This document shows positions 7,354 through 16,045 of a stretch of 20,982 bases of DNA, piece by piece. The translations under genes were made by a program, and so were the position numbers. Source of the DNA: a virus; the IMG/VR virus record IMGVR_UViG_3300027720_000695, positions 1 to 20,982 of that record. One strand, given 5' to 3'. Numbering within the stretch: position 1 is the stretch's first letter; each line of letters begins with the position of its first letter. A model generated the notes under the pieces. The model was not told where the DNA came from. It did not search any database and saw nothing but the letters and a program-made list of their open reading frames with translations.

Positions 7354-9177
7354 TTAGTTTATCAAATTGCCCAGCACTTTTTCTATTTCACCTAACGAAC
7401 GTCTTCCTTTTTCCAAATCAAGCTCATCAATATTGGTTGATTCTGACGAATCAAAAATCATGTTCATTTTTTTGGTTTTACTTTCAGGGGTTACCTCACC
7501 GGTTGGTGATCCTGTTTCACCACCGGGAGATTCCAAAGGTGTTGCCTCAGGAGAACCAAACTCACCACCACCCTCAATTCCAAACTCTGAAGTCTCAGTT
7601 TCACCTGTGACAGGAGTTTTAGAACCATATAAGTTATCAACAGTATCAAACAAACCTGTTTTAGTAATGACGTTTGGAGTGTTTTGAATTTCTGTAGCAA
7701 CCGCTTTTTCAATCCTTTGTTGTTGTAGGTCAAGTTTGATTTCCTCATCAGAAAAACCTAGTATGTGTTTCTTAGCCCACGATTGTGATACTGGAGCAAT
7801 ACCTTCAATTGGCATTACAGCGTCTTTGTATAACAACATTTTTTCTTTCCAAACATCGATAGTCAACAAATCAGCTTGTTTTGATGGATTTGTCAAACTA
7901 AGTTGGAATGACCCTAATTCATCTTCAAATCCTAACAGGAACAAGTGAACAATAGCGATCTTATTTAGTTCGGCAATCATTGACTTCTGAATACGATTGA
8001 TTGTACGTGCAAAACGAATATCCTGAAGGGATAAGTTTCTTCCATCACCAACAACTTCTTCAAAACCTAAAAATGCTTTTGGAATTCTAAGTGCCGTCAA
8101 TAGTTTCTTTTGAATATATTCGATATCAGCGATCTCAGATAAGTTCTGAGCACCCTGTAATGTTTCGATTGGATTTGGAGCCGAAGGATCTCGAACAGGT
8201 ATAAAAAAATCTTGATCAACCGCCATTTGGTTGAATCTCATATCTACGTTGCCAGTTTTGGGATCTGTAACCATATCCTTTTTGAACTGTGCTGCAAATC
8301 TTTGAACATACGGTTGGATATCACCATCATCCATGTTACCAACATAAACTTTGAACACACGTCTTTCAGGTGCTCTTGAGACACGATAAACTAACATCGC
8401 ATCTTCACCCAAAACTAATTGTTTCCAAATTCTTCTAGCTTTTTCCAGCATTGAAGTACCGTAAGGTAATTTTCTGTCATCACCTAATAATCTAAAATGA
8501 GCAATTTCCCAACTCTTAAATTCGAGTTGTTTGTTTTTCCATGTAAAAGTAAGACTTGATACTTTATCTGAAGTACCGGCTAATCCCGCTCCCGAACTTG
8601 CTCTTCCTCTCATACCAACTTCAACTCTTTCGATCTCGATATTAGGTAATTGAAGACATCCTACAACACCTTTTTCAGGATCTAATTTTAAGAAAACAAA
8701 GTTATCACCATACTTAGACGTATTTCTTGTCCACATTGGTAAGTTAGTATTGATATCCAAAGCGTTGTTAAACAAATCACCCAATACTGCTTTGATCCTT
8801 GGTGAATCAGAATAAATTTGCAACATGTATCCGTTTTCATCTACCGTAGTAGACTCTTCCGCATAGGTATCCAAAGCTGCTGAAATCTCAGGAGTATATT
8901 CCATTGATTCGTAGTCGTAGTATGACGCCAACCTTGTTGGTTCATAATAAACCGCTTGTGAATAAAGGTTATTCTCAATTTTAGCCCATTGTTGAGTTAT
9001 ATATGATGTTTGTCTGGCTTGTAATTTTTCACGTTCATACTCAGCTTTGTCCGTTGTTCTGAGTAGTTCTTTTTTGTCAAATTTGTACGTAGGTACATCT
9101 TGACCCAGTAATGAGTTAGGTCCGAAGGTCTGTGATAACCTCTGCCATATTGTTAAGTTTTTATCTTCTTCCGCCAT
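7354..9177 (-). CDS. 20: Portal vertex protein, T4 gp20-like
   Basis: This 607-residue protein forms the dodecameric ring at the head vertex through which DNA is packaged and ejected. T4-portal-like blocks include YESMEYTPEISAALDTYAEE (about 89-108), the SKYGDNFVFLKLD strand (about 154-166), FIPVRDPSAPNPIETLQGAQ in the stem/crown region, and EYIQKKLLTALRIPKAFLGF. The last 100 residues are Gly/Glu/Pro/Ser-rich (about 520-570) before a final helix, longer than in T4 gp20 (about 520 residues). It follows terminase 17 by 32 nt, so tail genes 18 and 19, which lie between 17 and 20 in T4, are absent from this site. The ATG has no Shine-Dalgarno sequence. Confidence 0.95.
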   Translation of the reverse strand: MAEEDKNLTIWQRLSQTFGPNSLLGQDVPTYKFDKKELLRTTDKAEYEREKLQARQTSYITQQWAKIENNLYSQAVYYEPTRLASYYDYESMEYTPEISAALDTYAEESTTVDENGYMLQIYSDSPRIKAVLGDLFNNALDINTNLPMWTRNTSKYGDNFVFLKLDPEKGVVGCLQLPNIEIERVEVGMRGRASSGAGLAGTSDKVSSLTFTWKNKQLEFKSWEIAHFRLLGDDRKLPYGTSMLEKARRIWKQLVLGEDAMLVYRVSRAPERRVFKVYVGNMDDGDIQPYVQRFAAQFKKDMVTDPKTGNVDMRFNQMAVDQDFFIPVRDPSAPNPIETLQGAQNLSEIADIEYIQKKLLTALRIPKAFLGFEEVVGDGRNLSLQDIRFARTINRIQKSMIAELNKIAIVHLFLLGFEDELGSFQLSLTNPSKQADLLTIDVWKEKMLLYKDAVMPIEGIAPVSQSWAKKHILGFSDEEIKLDLQQQRIEKAVATEIQNTPNVITKTGLFDTVDNLYGSKTPVTGETETSEFGIEGGGEFGSPEATPLESPGGETGSPTGEVTPESKTKKMNMIFDSSESTNIDELDLEKGRRSLGEIEKVLGNLIN

Positions 9178-9209
9178 ATTCTACAATATTACTTGATATG
9201 TATTTTTTA

Positions 9210-10982
9210 TCAACGTTTTATTCCTCCGAATACCCATAAATATTCTTGATAATCCCTTTTAGTAGGTTGATTTCTATAAGCAGGATTATTATCAAACATT
9301 TGATTTGGAATTTGTGGATTGAAGAATTGTTGTGTTGGCTTTTCATAAGTTTCGACCGTCCAAGATTCTAACATACTTTTGGCCATCTCATTTACCTTAT
9401 TTAGTTGGGTGAATGATGTTTCAGCAACATATACCGCCATGGCAAGTGCCATAATTAAGTCGTCGTGTTGTCCTTTCATGTGATCGGGTCGTCCATTGAT
9501 ATAAACAAATGTGTTCATTTCACTTAACAATCTTGTAGATCTAACTTTCATTCCGTGTCTTAAGGCTTCTTCAAAAGCTGCGATAATTTGAACACGTTTC
9601 TGACTAAAATTTAAACCTGGTATTTTGTCTCTAACTTTGGGATCAAACTTCCATTTATTTCCGTATTCAACGCCCTCAACATATAAATCTTTATAATCTA
9701 ATTCTTGTAATTTCCTAGCGGTTGCCACACCCATACCACCGGTAATATCTATAACAATAAATGCTGAATACATCGTCGCCCACTTAAATGCAATTTCAGC
9801 CAATACATCAGGTGGTAGTTTACCCAAGTATTCGGCAACTTGTTCTCGTTCATCAAAATCATAAATTTGAATTGTAGAAAAGTCCTCCGAATCACCCCTT
9901 GAAACGTCAACTCCCATAATATATTTGTGACCCATTTCAGGTTCTTTCCAAATCCAAAAACCACCACTCATCATTTTTCCAGAAGGATCTTTGATAGTAG
10001 TTTCAGTAATGTTTTGAATCAAGTTTGAATCGAATACGTTGTCACCAGATCCTAAGAAATTACACTCCAATTCTTGTGCAACTTTTCTTTTATCGTATTT
10101 AAGTTTTTTCACCATAGCCTCAAACCATGACGATGAAGGTTTATAACCTTCTTTGAATTTTGATACTATTTCTTCAAAATTTCTTTCAAATGGATTGATC
10201 TTTGAGTAATCTAATAAAACTTCTTTGTCATCATATTCTTCTCGATTGAGAAAATAATGAATTATATCTTTTGTTTTTACTAAATACAAATCTTTTGTAT
10301 AACGAGGATCACGATACCAATACATTTCGGTGATTTTGAAGTCGTTCATACTACGTAAGGCTTGATCGTAAATTTCGTAGTAAATAGGATCATATCCATT
10401 AGGGGTGGAGATGACAATTACCTTACCACCCGTAGACAAAGATGCCATACAGGCAGCCCAAAAGTCTCCATCGGCATCAATAAAGGCTGCCTCATCAAAG
10501 ATAAGAATAGTAGGTGAGTAACCACGAAGTGCGTCTTTTGAAGTTGCCACAGCCTTTATTTCACACCCATTTGAAAGTTTGTAGTGTTTGGCGGCGTTTT
10601 TATCAGGAGAAAACCCAACACCAACCCAATCGGGCCATTGGGCAGTAAATTCTCTTATTTTGTTTGCAAATTCAATAGACGTATCTTGTTTGTTAGCAAT
10701 AATCAAAACCTTTTCTGGTTTGTTTTTTCTAGCAAAAACAACTTTTTTACTTGCCCAAGCCGCTGTCACTGTTGATACACCCGCCTGTCTATACTTCAAA
10801 GCTATGTTTTCGTTGTACGCATCATAGTCTTCTACCAATCGGACTTGATCAGGAAATAGTTCTAATGGAACATATCGTGATTGAGTATTATCGTAGGTCT
10901 GTAGATAGGTTTTTAAAGCGTAGGCAGTACTTGTCATACACTTTGAATACTCTAAGAGTAATTGTTCTTTACTTAAACCCAT
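9210..10982 (-). CDS. 17: Terminase large subunit, T4 gp17-like
   Basis: This 590-residue motor ATPase and headful nuclease docks on the portal. The ATPase half has a P-loop-like YRQAGVST at 64-71, Walker B ILIFDEAAF with D163 and E164, and coupling motif VISTPNG near 190-196. The nuclease half has D359 in MGVDVSRGD (with D364 nearby), D412 in VIDITGGMG, and D507/D508 in GQHDDLIMALA, matching the acidic residues of the RNase-H-like terminase nuclease. The P-loop lacks the usual Lys before Ser/Thr (Val instead); terminases are known to use variant P-loops with a basic residue nearer the start, and R65 could serve. It follows the 431-residue gene by 8 nt, so translation is probably coupled. Confidence 0.95.
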   Translation of the reverse strand: MGLSKEQLLLEYSKCMTSTAYALKTYLQTYDNTQSRYVPLELFPDQVRLVEDYDAYNENIALKYRQAGVSTVTAAWASKKVVFARKNKPEKVLIIANKQDTSIEFANKIREFTAQWPDWVGVGFSPDKNAAKHYKLSNGCEIKAVATSKDALRGYSPTILIFDEAAFIDADGDFWAACMASLSTGGKVIVISTPNGYDPIYYEIYDQALRSMNDFKITEMYWYRDPRYTKDLYLVKTKDIIHYFLNREEYDDKEVLLDYSKINPFERNFEEIVSKFKEGYKPSSSWFEAMVKKLKYDKRKVAQELECNFLGSGDNVFDSNLIQNITETTIKDPSGKMMSGGFWIWKEPEMGHKYIMGVDVSRGDSEDFSTIQIYDFDEREQVAEYLGKLPPDVLAEIAFKWATMYSAFIVIDITGGMGVATARKLQELDYKDLYVEGVEYGNKWKFDPKVRDKIPGLNFSQKRVQIIAAFEEALRHGMKVRSTRLLSEMNTFVYINGRPDHMKGQHDDLIMALAMAVYVAETSFTQLNKVNEMAKSMLESWTVETYEKPTQQFFNPQIPNQMFDNNPAYRNQPTKRDYQEYLWVFGGIKR

Positions 10983-10990
10983 TGTGTGGT

Positions 10991-12286
10991 TTAGGATCTA
11001 CTGATACCTAAACTACCTAAAAAGTCATCTAAATCACCCAAATCATCGTCATCATCAGGTGAAGCAACGTCTGAGTCTGACTCTTCAGAACCATAATCTT
11101 CATCATCATGAGTTTCTTTCAAATGGTCCACAATTTCTGTCACCATTCTATCTAAGATTTGGGTAGCCTTAGCGTCACCTCTAAGAATTGCCTTTGCTAG
11201 TTTGAAAAATTCCTCAGCAGTCAATGCTGAAAAACGAGCGAATAGGTAGTTCTGTATCCATCGTTTATCTTCGTCAAACAATTTTTCAGGATAAGATTCA
11301 ATAAACTTTTCCCATAATACAGGTCCAAGTCTCAAATCCCAAATTTCGTTTGCTAAAGTGTCTGTTGACGCCATCACCATTTCGGCTTGTTTCGGGTCAT
11401 CGGGTAATCCTTGAGTACCAAGAATTTCCATTGTTCCTTTAATCAATTCGTGTACAAGGACTGGAAAAAATACACCTCTAGCTTTTACTGTTGGTGGTTC
11501 GGTTTCAATATCAACTTCTTCCTTACCAGCAACACCACCTTGATTCATCATCATGTCCATCGCTTGATCAGGTAGAACCCAATACAACAAATCATTTACT
11601 GACATGAGAACACCATAAAGATTCAATAAACGAGGATTTAATCGATCAAGTTCATCTTTTACTAATTCAAACATGTAATGTCCTTTTTTTGATGACCCTT
11701 GGATTAAAGCATTTATAAATCTTCGTTTTGCCTTTTCAATGTCATATCGTTCAAAAGCGGTAATAAAATCTTCAATGTCTTCTTCTTGTTGTTGGAAATT
11801 TTGTTCAATTTCTTCTTGTTCTGGTTCTTCACCTTCTTTGGAAAATCCCTCCATATCAATTTCACCCATACCAACTAACTTAGCATCGTATTGAACTTGA
11901 TCAGGTCTCACTCCCATTTCTTTACGTACTAAATCTACCGCCAAGTTTTCCAAATATTCTTTGTTTTGAGATTGAATTCCAAATACGTCTCTTACTGCAC
12001 CCATCATAATCATTTGTAATCCCATAAGGGCATTTTGACTACTGACTTCTTCTTGTCCCGTATACCTTTTTACTTTCTCAACTACGTCCTTAAATCTTTT
12101 TGATGCAATTTTTTCTTCAAAAGAGACAGGTATCTCTTCAGATTTGATATCAGGAAATGCCGGACTTTTAGACAGTGGGGTTTCACCCTTTTCCATCTTT
12201 CTTTTGATGTCAGGTGACATTCCTTTCGTTTGTTTTTCAAACTCTCCTCTATTTTGAGGGTCTTGTTCTTTCAAATTCTTTTTCAT
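10991..12286 (-). CDS. Unknown protein encoded directly before terminase
   Basis: A 431-residue protein that I do not recognise. It has a charged N-terminus (1-50), a helical region around 55-130, an acidic Gln/Glu stretch near 150-175 (EEPEQEEIEQNFQQQEEDIE), a larger helical domain (about 180-390), and a highly acidic end (DDDDDLGDLDDFLGSLGI). No membrane segment or enzyme motif is evident. Its ATG overlaps the stop of the 286-residue gene by one base (TAATG) and its stop is 8 nt before terminase, both suggesting coupled translation. In T4 this spot holds the small terminase 16, but size and sequence differ. A packaging, neck or head-completion role is only an inference from position. Confidence 0.82.
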   Translation of the reverse strand: MKKNLKEQDPQNRGEFEKQTKGMSPDIKRKMEKGETPLSKSPAFPDIKSEEIPVSFEEKIASKRFKDVVEKVKRYTGQEEVSSQNALMGLQMIMMGAVRDVFGIQSQNKEYLENLAVDLVRKEMGVRPDQVQYDAKLVGMGEIDMEGFSKEGEEPEQEEIEQNFQQQEEDIEDFITAFERYDIEKAKRRFINALIQGSSKKGHYMFELVKDELDRLNPRLLNLYGVLMSVNDLLYWVLPDQAMDMMMNQGGVAGKEEVDIETEPPTVKARGVFFPVLVHELIKGTMEILGTQGLPDDPKQAEMVMASTDTLANEIWDLRLGPVLWEKFIESYPEKLFDEDKRWIQNYLFARFSALTAEEFFKLAKAILRGDAKATQILDRMVTEIVDHLKETHDDEDYGSEESDSDVASPDDDDDLGDLDDFLGSLGISRS

Positions 12287-13146
12287 TACTTCTTATTTTC
12301 AAAAGTCAGACCTAGTTGGTCAAATGTGATATAATCAGGAATTTTAGTAATTGGTGCCTTTGGATTATCATCAACCATATTTTTTCCAGCCTTTGGTTTT
12401 GGTTGATGTTTTGGATTTTTGAAAGGATCACTCTTACCTGGTTTCTCAGTTGTACCTGGTTTTACTTTAGGTGGTGCAGTAGTAGGTGCTTGTTCCATAG
12501 CTTCTTTTTTTGTTAAAGTATAGATCTTTCCTATGGGTTTGTCCATTCCCACATTTCCAACTAACTTATCAGCGATTCCCTTTTTTAGGGCTTTTCTGAT
12601 GATACCACCTTCCTCCAACATAGAAACAAACTCACCTTTAGTCATTTTCGGTGTCAAGTGTTTCTGAACTAACTTGTCAAGTGATGATTCTAAAATAACT
12701 TGTACAGGATTTTTTCCTTCTTTCATTGTTTTTTTCACATCTTTTACACATCTTTCAAATTTTTTCTTTTGATTTTCAGTATAAGAATCTCGATCTTTTC
12801 CTTCAAGACCTAATGAAGATGTACAAACAGCATAAGGATTATATTTTCCTTCTTTTTTTTCTTCCAAATCTTGAGATTCGTCCATACCATCTTGGTACAT
12901 TCCTGGCGTTTTACCTGGATCAACACCAAAACCATCGTTTGTATCAGGACCAACCTGATGAGGTGCCTGTGTTGTCTCACCAGATCCATAGGGATTTAAA
13001 GGATCTTCATCTTGACCTTCTTTCATCTCCTTTTCATAGACCTGATAAGGCTTTCCTTGTTGTTGAAGTTTAATTTCATCAGGTGATCCTTTTTTTACCT
13101 TGATGGTAATAGTTTCTTGTTCCTTAGTTTCTTTTTTAGTTTTCAT
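12286..13146 (-). CDS. Unknown Lys/Pro-rich protein with an NPYAVCTSSLG motif
   Basis: The protein has 286 residues when started at the ATG at 13146. An in-frame TTG at 13164 would add six residues, but the ATG is preferred. It is basic and low in complexity at both ends (GTTEKPGKSDPFKNPKHQPK near the C-terminus). The central segment NPYAVCTSSLGLEGKDRDSY followed by FERCVKDVKK resembles a short module that I have seen in other large T4-like phage proteins; its function is unknown. The start overlaps the upstream 132-residue gene by 11 nt, and the stop overlaps the next start as TAATG. Probably a structural or assembly protein; no enzymatic motif. Confidence 0.8.
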   Translation of the reverse strand: MKTKKETKEQETITIKVKKGSPDEIKLQQQGKPYQVYEKEMKEGQDEDPLNPYGSGETTQAPHQVGPDTNDGFGVDPGKTPGMYQDGMDESQDLEEKKEGKYNPYAVCTSSLGLEGKDRDSYTENQKKKFERCVKDVKKTMKEGKNPVQVILESSLDKLVQKHLTPKMTKGEFVSMLEEGGIIRKALKKGIADKLVGNVGMDKPIGKIYTLTKKEAMEQAPTTAPPKVKPGTTEKPGKSDPFKNPKHQPKPKAGKNMVDDNPKAPITKIPDYITFDQLGLTFENKK

Positions 13147-13534
13147 AAACTGTATTTTTTTCAAATTCTAATATTAGGTCTCTTGCGTACAATTTATCTT
13201 TCACTTTTTCTTCGGTGTCACCGTATCTGAAAACTAATCTTTCTTTATTTTCAGAACTATCTTCGGTTTCCCAAGATAAAGCAATAATATCTTCCATGGC
13301 ATCGGTCATTCCCATATAATCAGATTTTTGAATCAATTCCAAATCAACTGATGTATTTCTAAGGGTTGCAACCTTTTCTATAAAATTAATGTGGGGTGGT
13401 TCAGGATAACCGTTTGACGGTTTAGCATCCCAATTCTCACCCCACACATCAAGTTCTTTACCGAAAATGAATTCGTACATGTTATCACCTCTATAGTTAG
13501 GGCCCAAGCCATTCACATAGATTAGATAACTCAT
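13136..13534 (-). CDS. Conserved-looking unknown phage protein (132 residues)
   Basis: A compact soluble protein starting MSYLIYVNGLGPNYRGDNMY and containing YEFIFGKELDVWGENWD, then GYPEPPHINFIEKV. I recall similar hypothetical proteins from large T4-like phages, without a known function. The ATG overlaps the stop of the 503-residue gene as ATGA, and the C-terminus overlaps the next gene by 11 nt, so it is embedded in a coupled cassette. No signal peptide or membrane helix. Confidence 0.82.
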   Translation of the reverse strand: MSYLIYVNGLGPNYRGDNMYEFIFGKELDVWGENWDAKPSNGYPEPPHINFIEKVATLRNTSVDLELIQKSDYMGMTDAMEDIIALSWETEDSSENKERLVFRYGDTEEKVKDKLYARDLILEFEKNTVYEN

Positions 13535-15042
13535 AACACTTCACCTTTGGTAGATATTTTGATTTGTTCTCCTTTATGTTCAAAAACTAAATTACCCTTG
13601 TTTGTTTTTCCAAGAAATTTGATTTCTGAATTTTCAGACATAACAAATTCTGCCGCCAATTTTTGTTCAACACTCTCTGACAATCTTTCAAAAGGTTTTG
13701 GTAAAGATTTTTTTAATTGTTTTTTTTCTGATTCAGAAACAACAAAGTATTTTTCCAAAACTTTATCAACTTTTGACTCTGAGAAGATACTGTCCATAAT
13801 TTTAGATATTGAAGTGTGAGCCTTATCCTCTTCACTCATTTCTTCGTTACGTTGATTCTTGATGTTAGAATAAACTCCAATCACTTTACCATCTCTTCCA
13901 TCATACTTGTCACGAAGGTCACCCTCACCCATTTCACTTCTTCTTTTACGAAGTTTGAAAGGTCCACCAAATTTTTCTTTGTATGTATCCCAAAACTTTC
14001 TATCACTACTATCTCTACCGAATTCTGCATCGTCACTTCTTCCCTTACGAAACCAATTTTGATTTGGGTATTTTGAAATAAAGTCATCAAAATCATCATA
14101 TTCTTCTTCGTCATAATCAAAGTTGAAATCGTTCATTTGTCTATCAGATTTGTCATAAAAACCGTGGTCACCAATTCCCAAGTACATATCATCTCCTTCA
14201 CCCATTTCACCCTCAACAGGTTCATCTAAGGTCATATCAAGATCCATATCCATTTCTTCATCACCCGTCATATCCAAATCCATCTCATCTGATTCATAAT
14301 CAGTTTCAACTTCTTCGAATTTATCCATGATGTCTTCTTTATCCTCATCATCCAACTTTTCCAAATCCAAGGCTGACAAAACTGAATTTAGAACGTATTT
14401 GATGTCTTCAGAAGTCATACCGACAGAGTCGTTCATTGTGCGAATCTTCTGACCTAATTTACCTGTTAGTTTTTGAACTACTTTGAAGTCTACTTCTTCC
14501 TCAGCACCCATTTCAGGTGTTTCAGTATCCATTTCCATATCCATAGACTCATCACCACCTTCTGTGTCCAAACTCATGTCCATATCCATTTCCATATCAT
14601 CAGCTGGTGCAGCCTCAGGTTCTGGTGCCGGTGCTGGCTCAGGTGTTGGTACTTCTTGTTTTGGAAGTTTCAATGTAAACTTCTTTTGCTCTTCCAAATT
14701 GAACATAGACACCCCTTGTTCGTTCTCGTTGAGTCTATTGAGTTCACCAGCCAAAAGATTCATTCTCTTGAGTGCCTGTGAGTAGGACTTATAATACTTT
14801 CTATTCTTCATTGGTTCAATGTAATCCAATGATTCATCGATTCTTTTCTTGATAATATAACCAAGTTTTTCTTTTACAATTTCATATTGAAGTCCATCTG
14901 CCAAAGTTTTTCCAAACTCAACACGTGATGTTTCATTTATCGAAGAAGGTGTATTTTCTTTGTATCTAGCAATTTCAAGGATTCTATTGATCTTGTCTTG
15001 TCCTTGTAATTTTTCACTTCCAATTGGTCTTAGGTCAGCCAT
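13531..15042 (-). CDS. Large acidic protein, possible second core/structural protein
   Basis: A 503-residue protein not assigned to a family. Residues 1-125 are mixed helical. Residues 133-150 form a Pro/Glu/Ala linker (TPEPAPAPEPEAAP). Residues 150-320 are dominated by Asp/Glu/Met repeats (DMEMDMDMSLD, MDLDMTGDEEMDMDLDMTLD). Residues 320-400 are Arg/Lys/Asp-rich. The C-terminal 100 residues look like a folded domain (ISKIMDSIFSESKVDKVLEK, FLGKTNKGNLVFEHKGEQIK). The acidic Met-rich blocks and basic middle parallel gene 22, suggesting a second internal core or DNA-mimic-like structural protein, but sequence relatedness was not shown. It follows the 55-residue gene by 15 nt and overlaps the 132-residue gene by 4 nt. 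Confidence 0.82.
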   Translation of the reverse strand: MADLRPIGSEKLQGQDKINRILEIARYKENTPSSINETSRVEFGKTLADGLQYEIVKEKLGYIIKKRIDESLDYIEPMKNRKYYKSYSQALKRMNLLAGELNRLNENEQGVSMFNLEEQKKFTLKLPKQEVPTPEPAPAPEPEAAPADDMEMDMDMSLDTEGGDESMDMEMDTETPEMGAEEEVDFKVVQKLTGKLGQKIRTMNDSVGMTSEDIKYVLNSVLSALDLEKLDDEDKEDIMDKFEEVETDYESDEMDLDMTGDEEMDMDLDMTLDEPVEGEMGEGDDMYLGIGDHGFYDKSDRQMNDFNFDYDEEEYDDFDDFISKYPNQNWFRKGRSDDAEFGRDSSDRKFWDTYKEKFGGPFKLRKRRSEMGEGDLRDKYDGRDGKVIGVYSNIKNQRNEEMSEEDKAHTSISKIMDSIFSESKVDKVLEKYFVVSESEKKQLKKSLPKPFERLSESVEQKLAAEFVMSENSEIKFLGKTNKGNLVFEHKGEQIKISTKGEVL

Positions 15043-15057
15043 TTTTATAATATATTT

Positions 15058-15225
15058 TTAGTTGTTTAACCCGTTAAATCCACCTAAAGCCACTGCCGTT
15101 AGTTGTACAACGGGTTCGTTTTGTGCTGTCGAATAGACTGGGTGAGGCAAGGGAGCAGTAGTAACTGTTCCTTCACAATTTATACAATCTTGATAATTGT
15201 AAGTTCCTGCGCTTAATACTGCCAT
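15058..15225 (-). CDS. Small unknown protein (55 residues)
   Basis: A 55-codon frame starting ATG at 15225 reads MAVLSAGTYNYQDCINCEGT at the N-terminus and ends GGFNGLNN, with a CINC pair. It is preceded at 12 nt by a clear TATTTATA element and followed after 15 nt by the 503-residue gene, and it fills an otherwise empty 226-bp gap. The composition (Thr, Ala, Val, Asn, Gly; few charges) suits a small beta-rich virion protein, which is inference. No homolog is recognised. Confidence 0.7.
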   Translation of the reverse strand: MAVLSAGTYNYQDCINCEGTVTTAPLPHPVYSTAQNEPVVQLTAVALGGFNGLNN

Positions 15226-15237
15226 AATTTTTTTCTT

Positions 15238-15245
15238 TATAAATA
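15238..15245 (-). promoter_or_regulatory. TATTTATA element before the 55-residue gene and terminase cassette
   Basis: The minus strand reads CGTATATTTATAAAG, ending 12 nt before ATG 15225. It may drive the whole run from 15225 through terminase and portal, as no clear terminator interrupts it. Confidence 0.55.
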
Positions 15246-15268
15246 TACGGATATTACCAAATCTTTAT

Positions 15269-16021
15269 TTATTCAGTCTCTTGATTTTCTAAAGATAATT
15301 TTTTATCCATCAGTTTATTTTTGAAATTGTACAGTTTGTCAATGTATTGGTTCCTTCTCAAGAATTTAAAAACCAAATTCTCATAAGAAAATTCACCATC
15401 TTTTTCCAAACCTGAACTTCTATATTTTTTTAATTTTTCTTTGAATTTTTCTATTTTTCCTAAGGCAGTATCCAAATCATCATCAACAATATCTTCCATC
15501 AAGTTATCGATGGTTTCCATAACCCCTTTGACTTTTTTCATCAAAAAGTCTTTGTCAATTTTAACATTTTCCTTTTCGGGTTTGTCAACCCACTGATCAA
15601 ATAACACAGAATATACACCAGTTGAGAAGTGAACTTCATTGATATCCTCAGCATACAACTCAACCTCATAACCTTTTACAGTTATATTGTGAGTGGTATT
15701 AAATAAAGTTTTTTTGAGTTGGAATAGTTCTTTGTAAACATCACGATCTTTTGGATCAAACTGAGAAAAATCTACATACATGTGTAAATCAATATCTGAA
15801 AACTCAGACCAGTTGAAATTCGCCAAAGATCCTGTGAATCTAATGTCATCAACAAATAAATCTTCACCCAAAAAATCCATAAATTCACCAGCAATTTGTA
15901 ATAATGCAACACGGATTCCGTTTTTCAATACAGGGGTGTCAGTATCAACATCATTCCAAATCTTGGGGTTCAAAGTCTCCTTTGTACCAAATGACATCAA
16001 TATTTCAGAGTATTTGTCCAT
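15269..16021 (-). CDS. Nucleotidyltransferase-fold protein
   Basis: A 250-residue protein with the Pol-beta-type nucleotidyltransferase signature. FTGSLANFNWSEFSDIDLHM contains G64-S65 followed by the metal-binding pair D76 and D78, and a possible third acidic residue is in GYEVELYAED (E119 or E121). The C-terminal half (about 145-250) is helical and charged. The substrate is unknown; relatives transfer nucleotides to RNA, small molecules or proteins. Similar GS...DID proteins occur in large phages without a known role. It follows the KTSC gene by 24 nt, and a TATTTATA element ends only 4 nt before its ATG. The fold is fairly sure, the activity is not. Confidence 0.85.
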   Translation of the reverse strand: MDKYSEILMSFGTKETLNPKIWNDVDTDTPVLKNGIRVALLQIAGEFMDFLGEDLFVDDIRFTGSLANFNWSEFSDIDLHMYVDFSQFDPKDRDVYKELFQLKKTLFNTTHNITVKGYEVELYAEDINEVHFSTGVYSVLFDQWVDKPEKENVKIDKDFLMKKVKGVMETIDNLMEDIVDDDLDTALGKIEKFKEKLKKYRSSGLEKDGEFSYENLVFKFLRRNQYIDKLYNFKNKLMDKKLSLENQETE

Positions 16022-16025
16022 AAAC

Positions 16026-16033
16026 TATAAATA
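16026..16033 (-). promoter_or_regulatory. TATTTATA element before the nucleotidyltransferase gene
   Basis: The minus strand reads GGAGTATTTATAGTTT, then ATG. The 4-nt distance means that, if it is a -7-type element, the transcript would begin at or just after the start codon, or the element works differently here. Confidence 0.4.
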
Positions 16034-16045
16034 CTCCGATATTAA

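Noticed and set aside
13147-13164. TTG start for the 286-residue gene
   Set aside because: An ATG six codons later is available and overlaps the upstream gene less.
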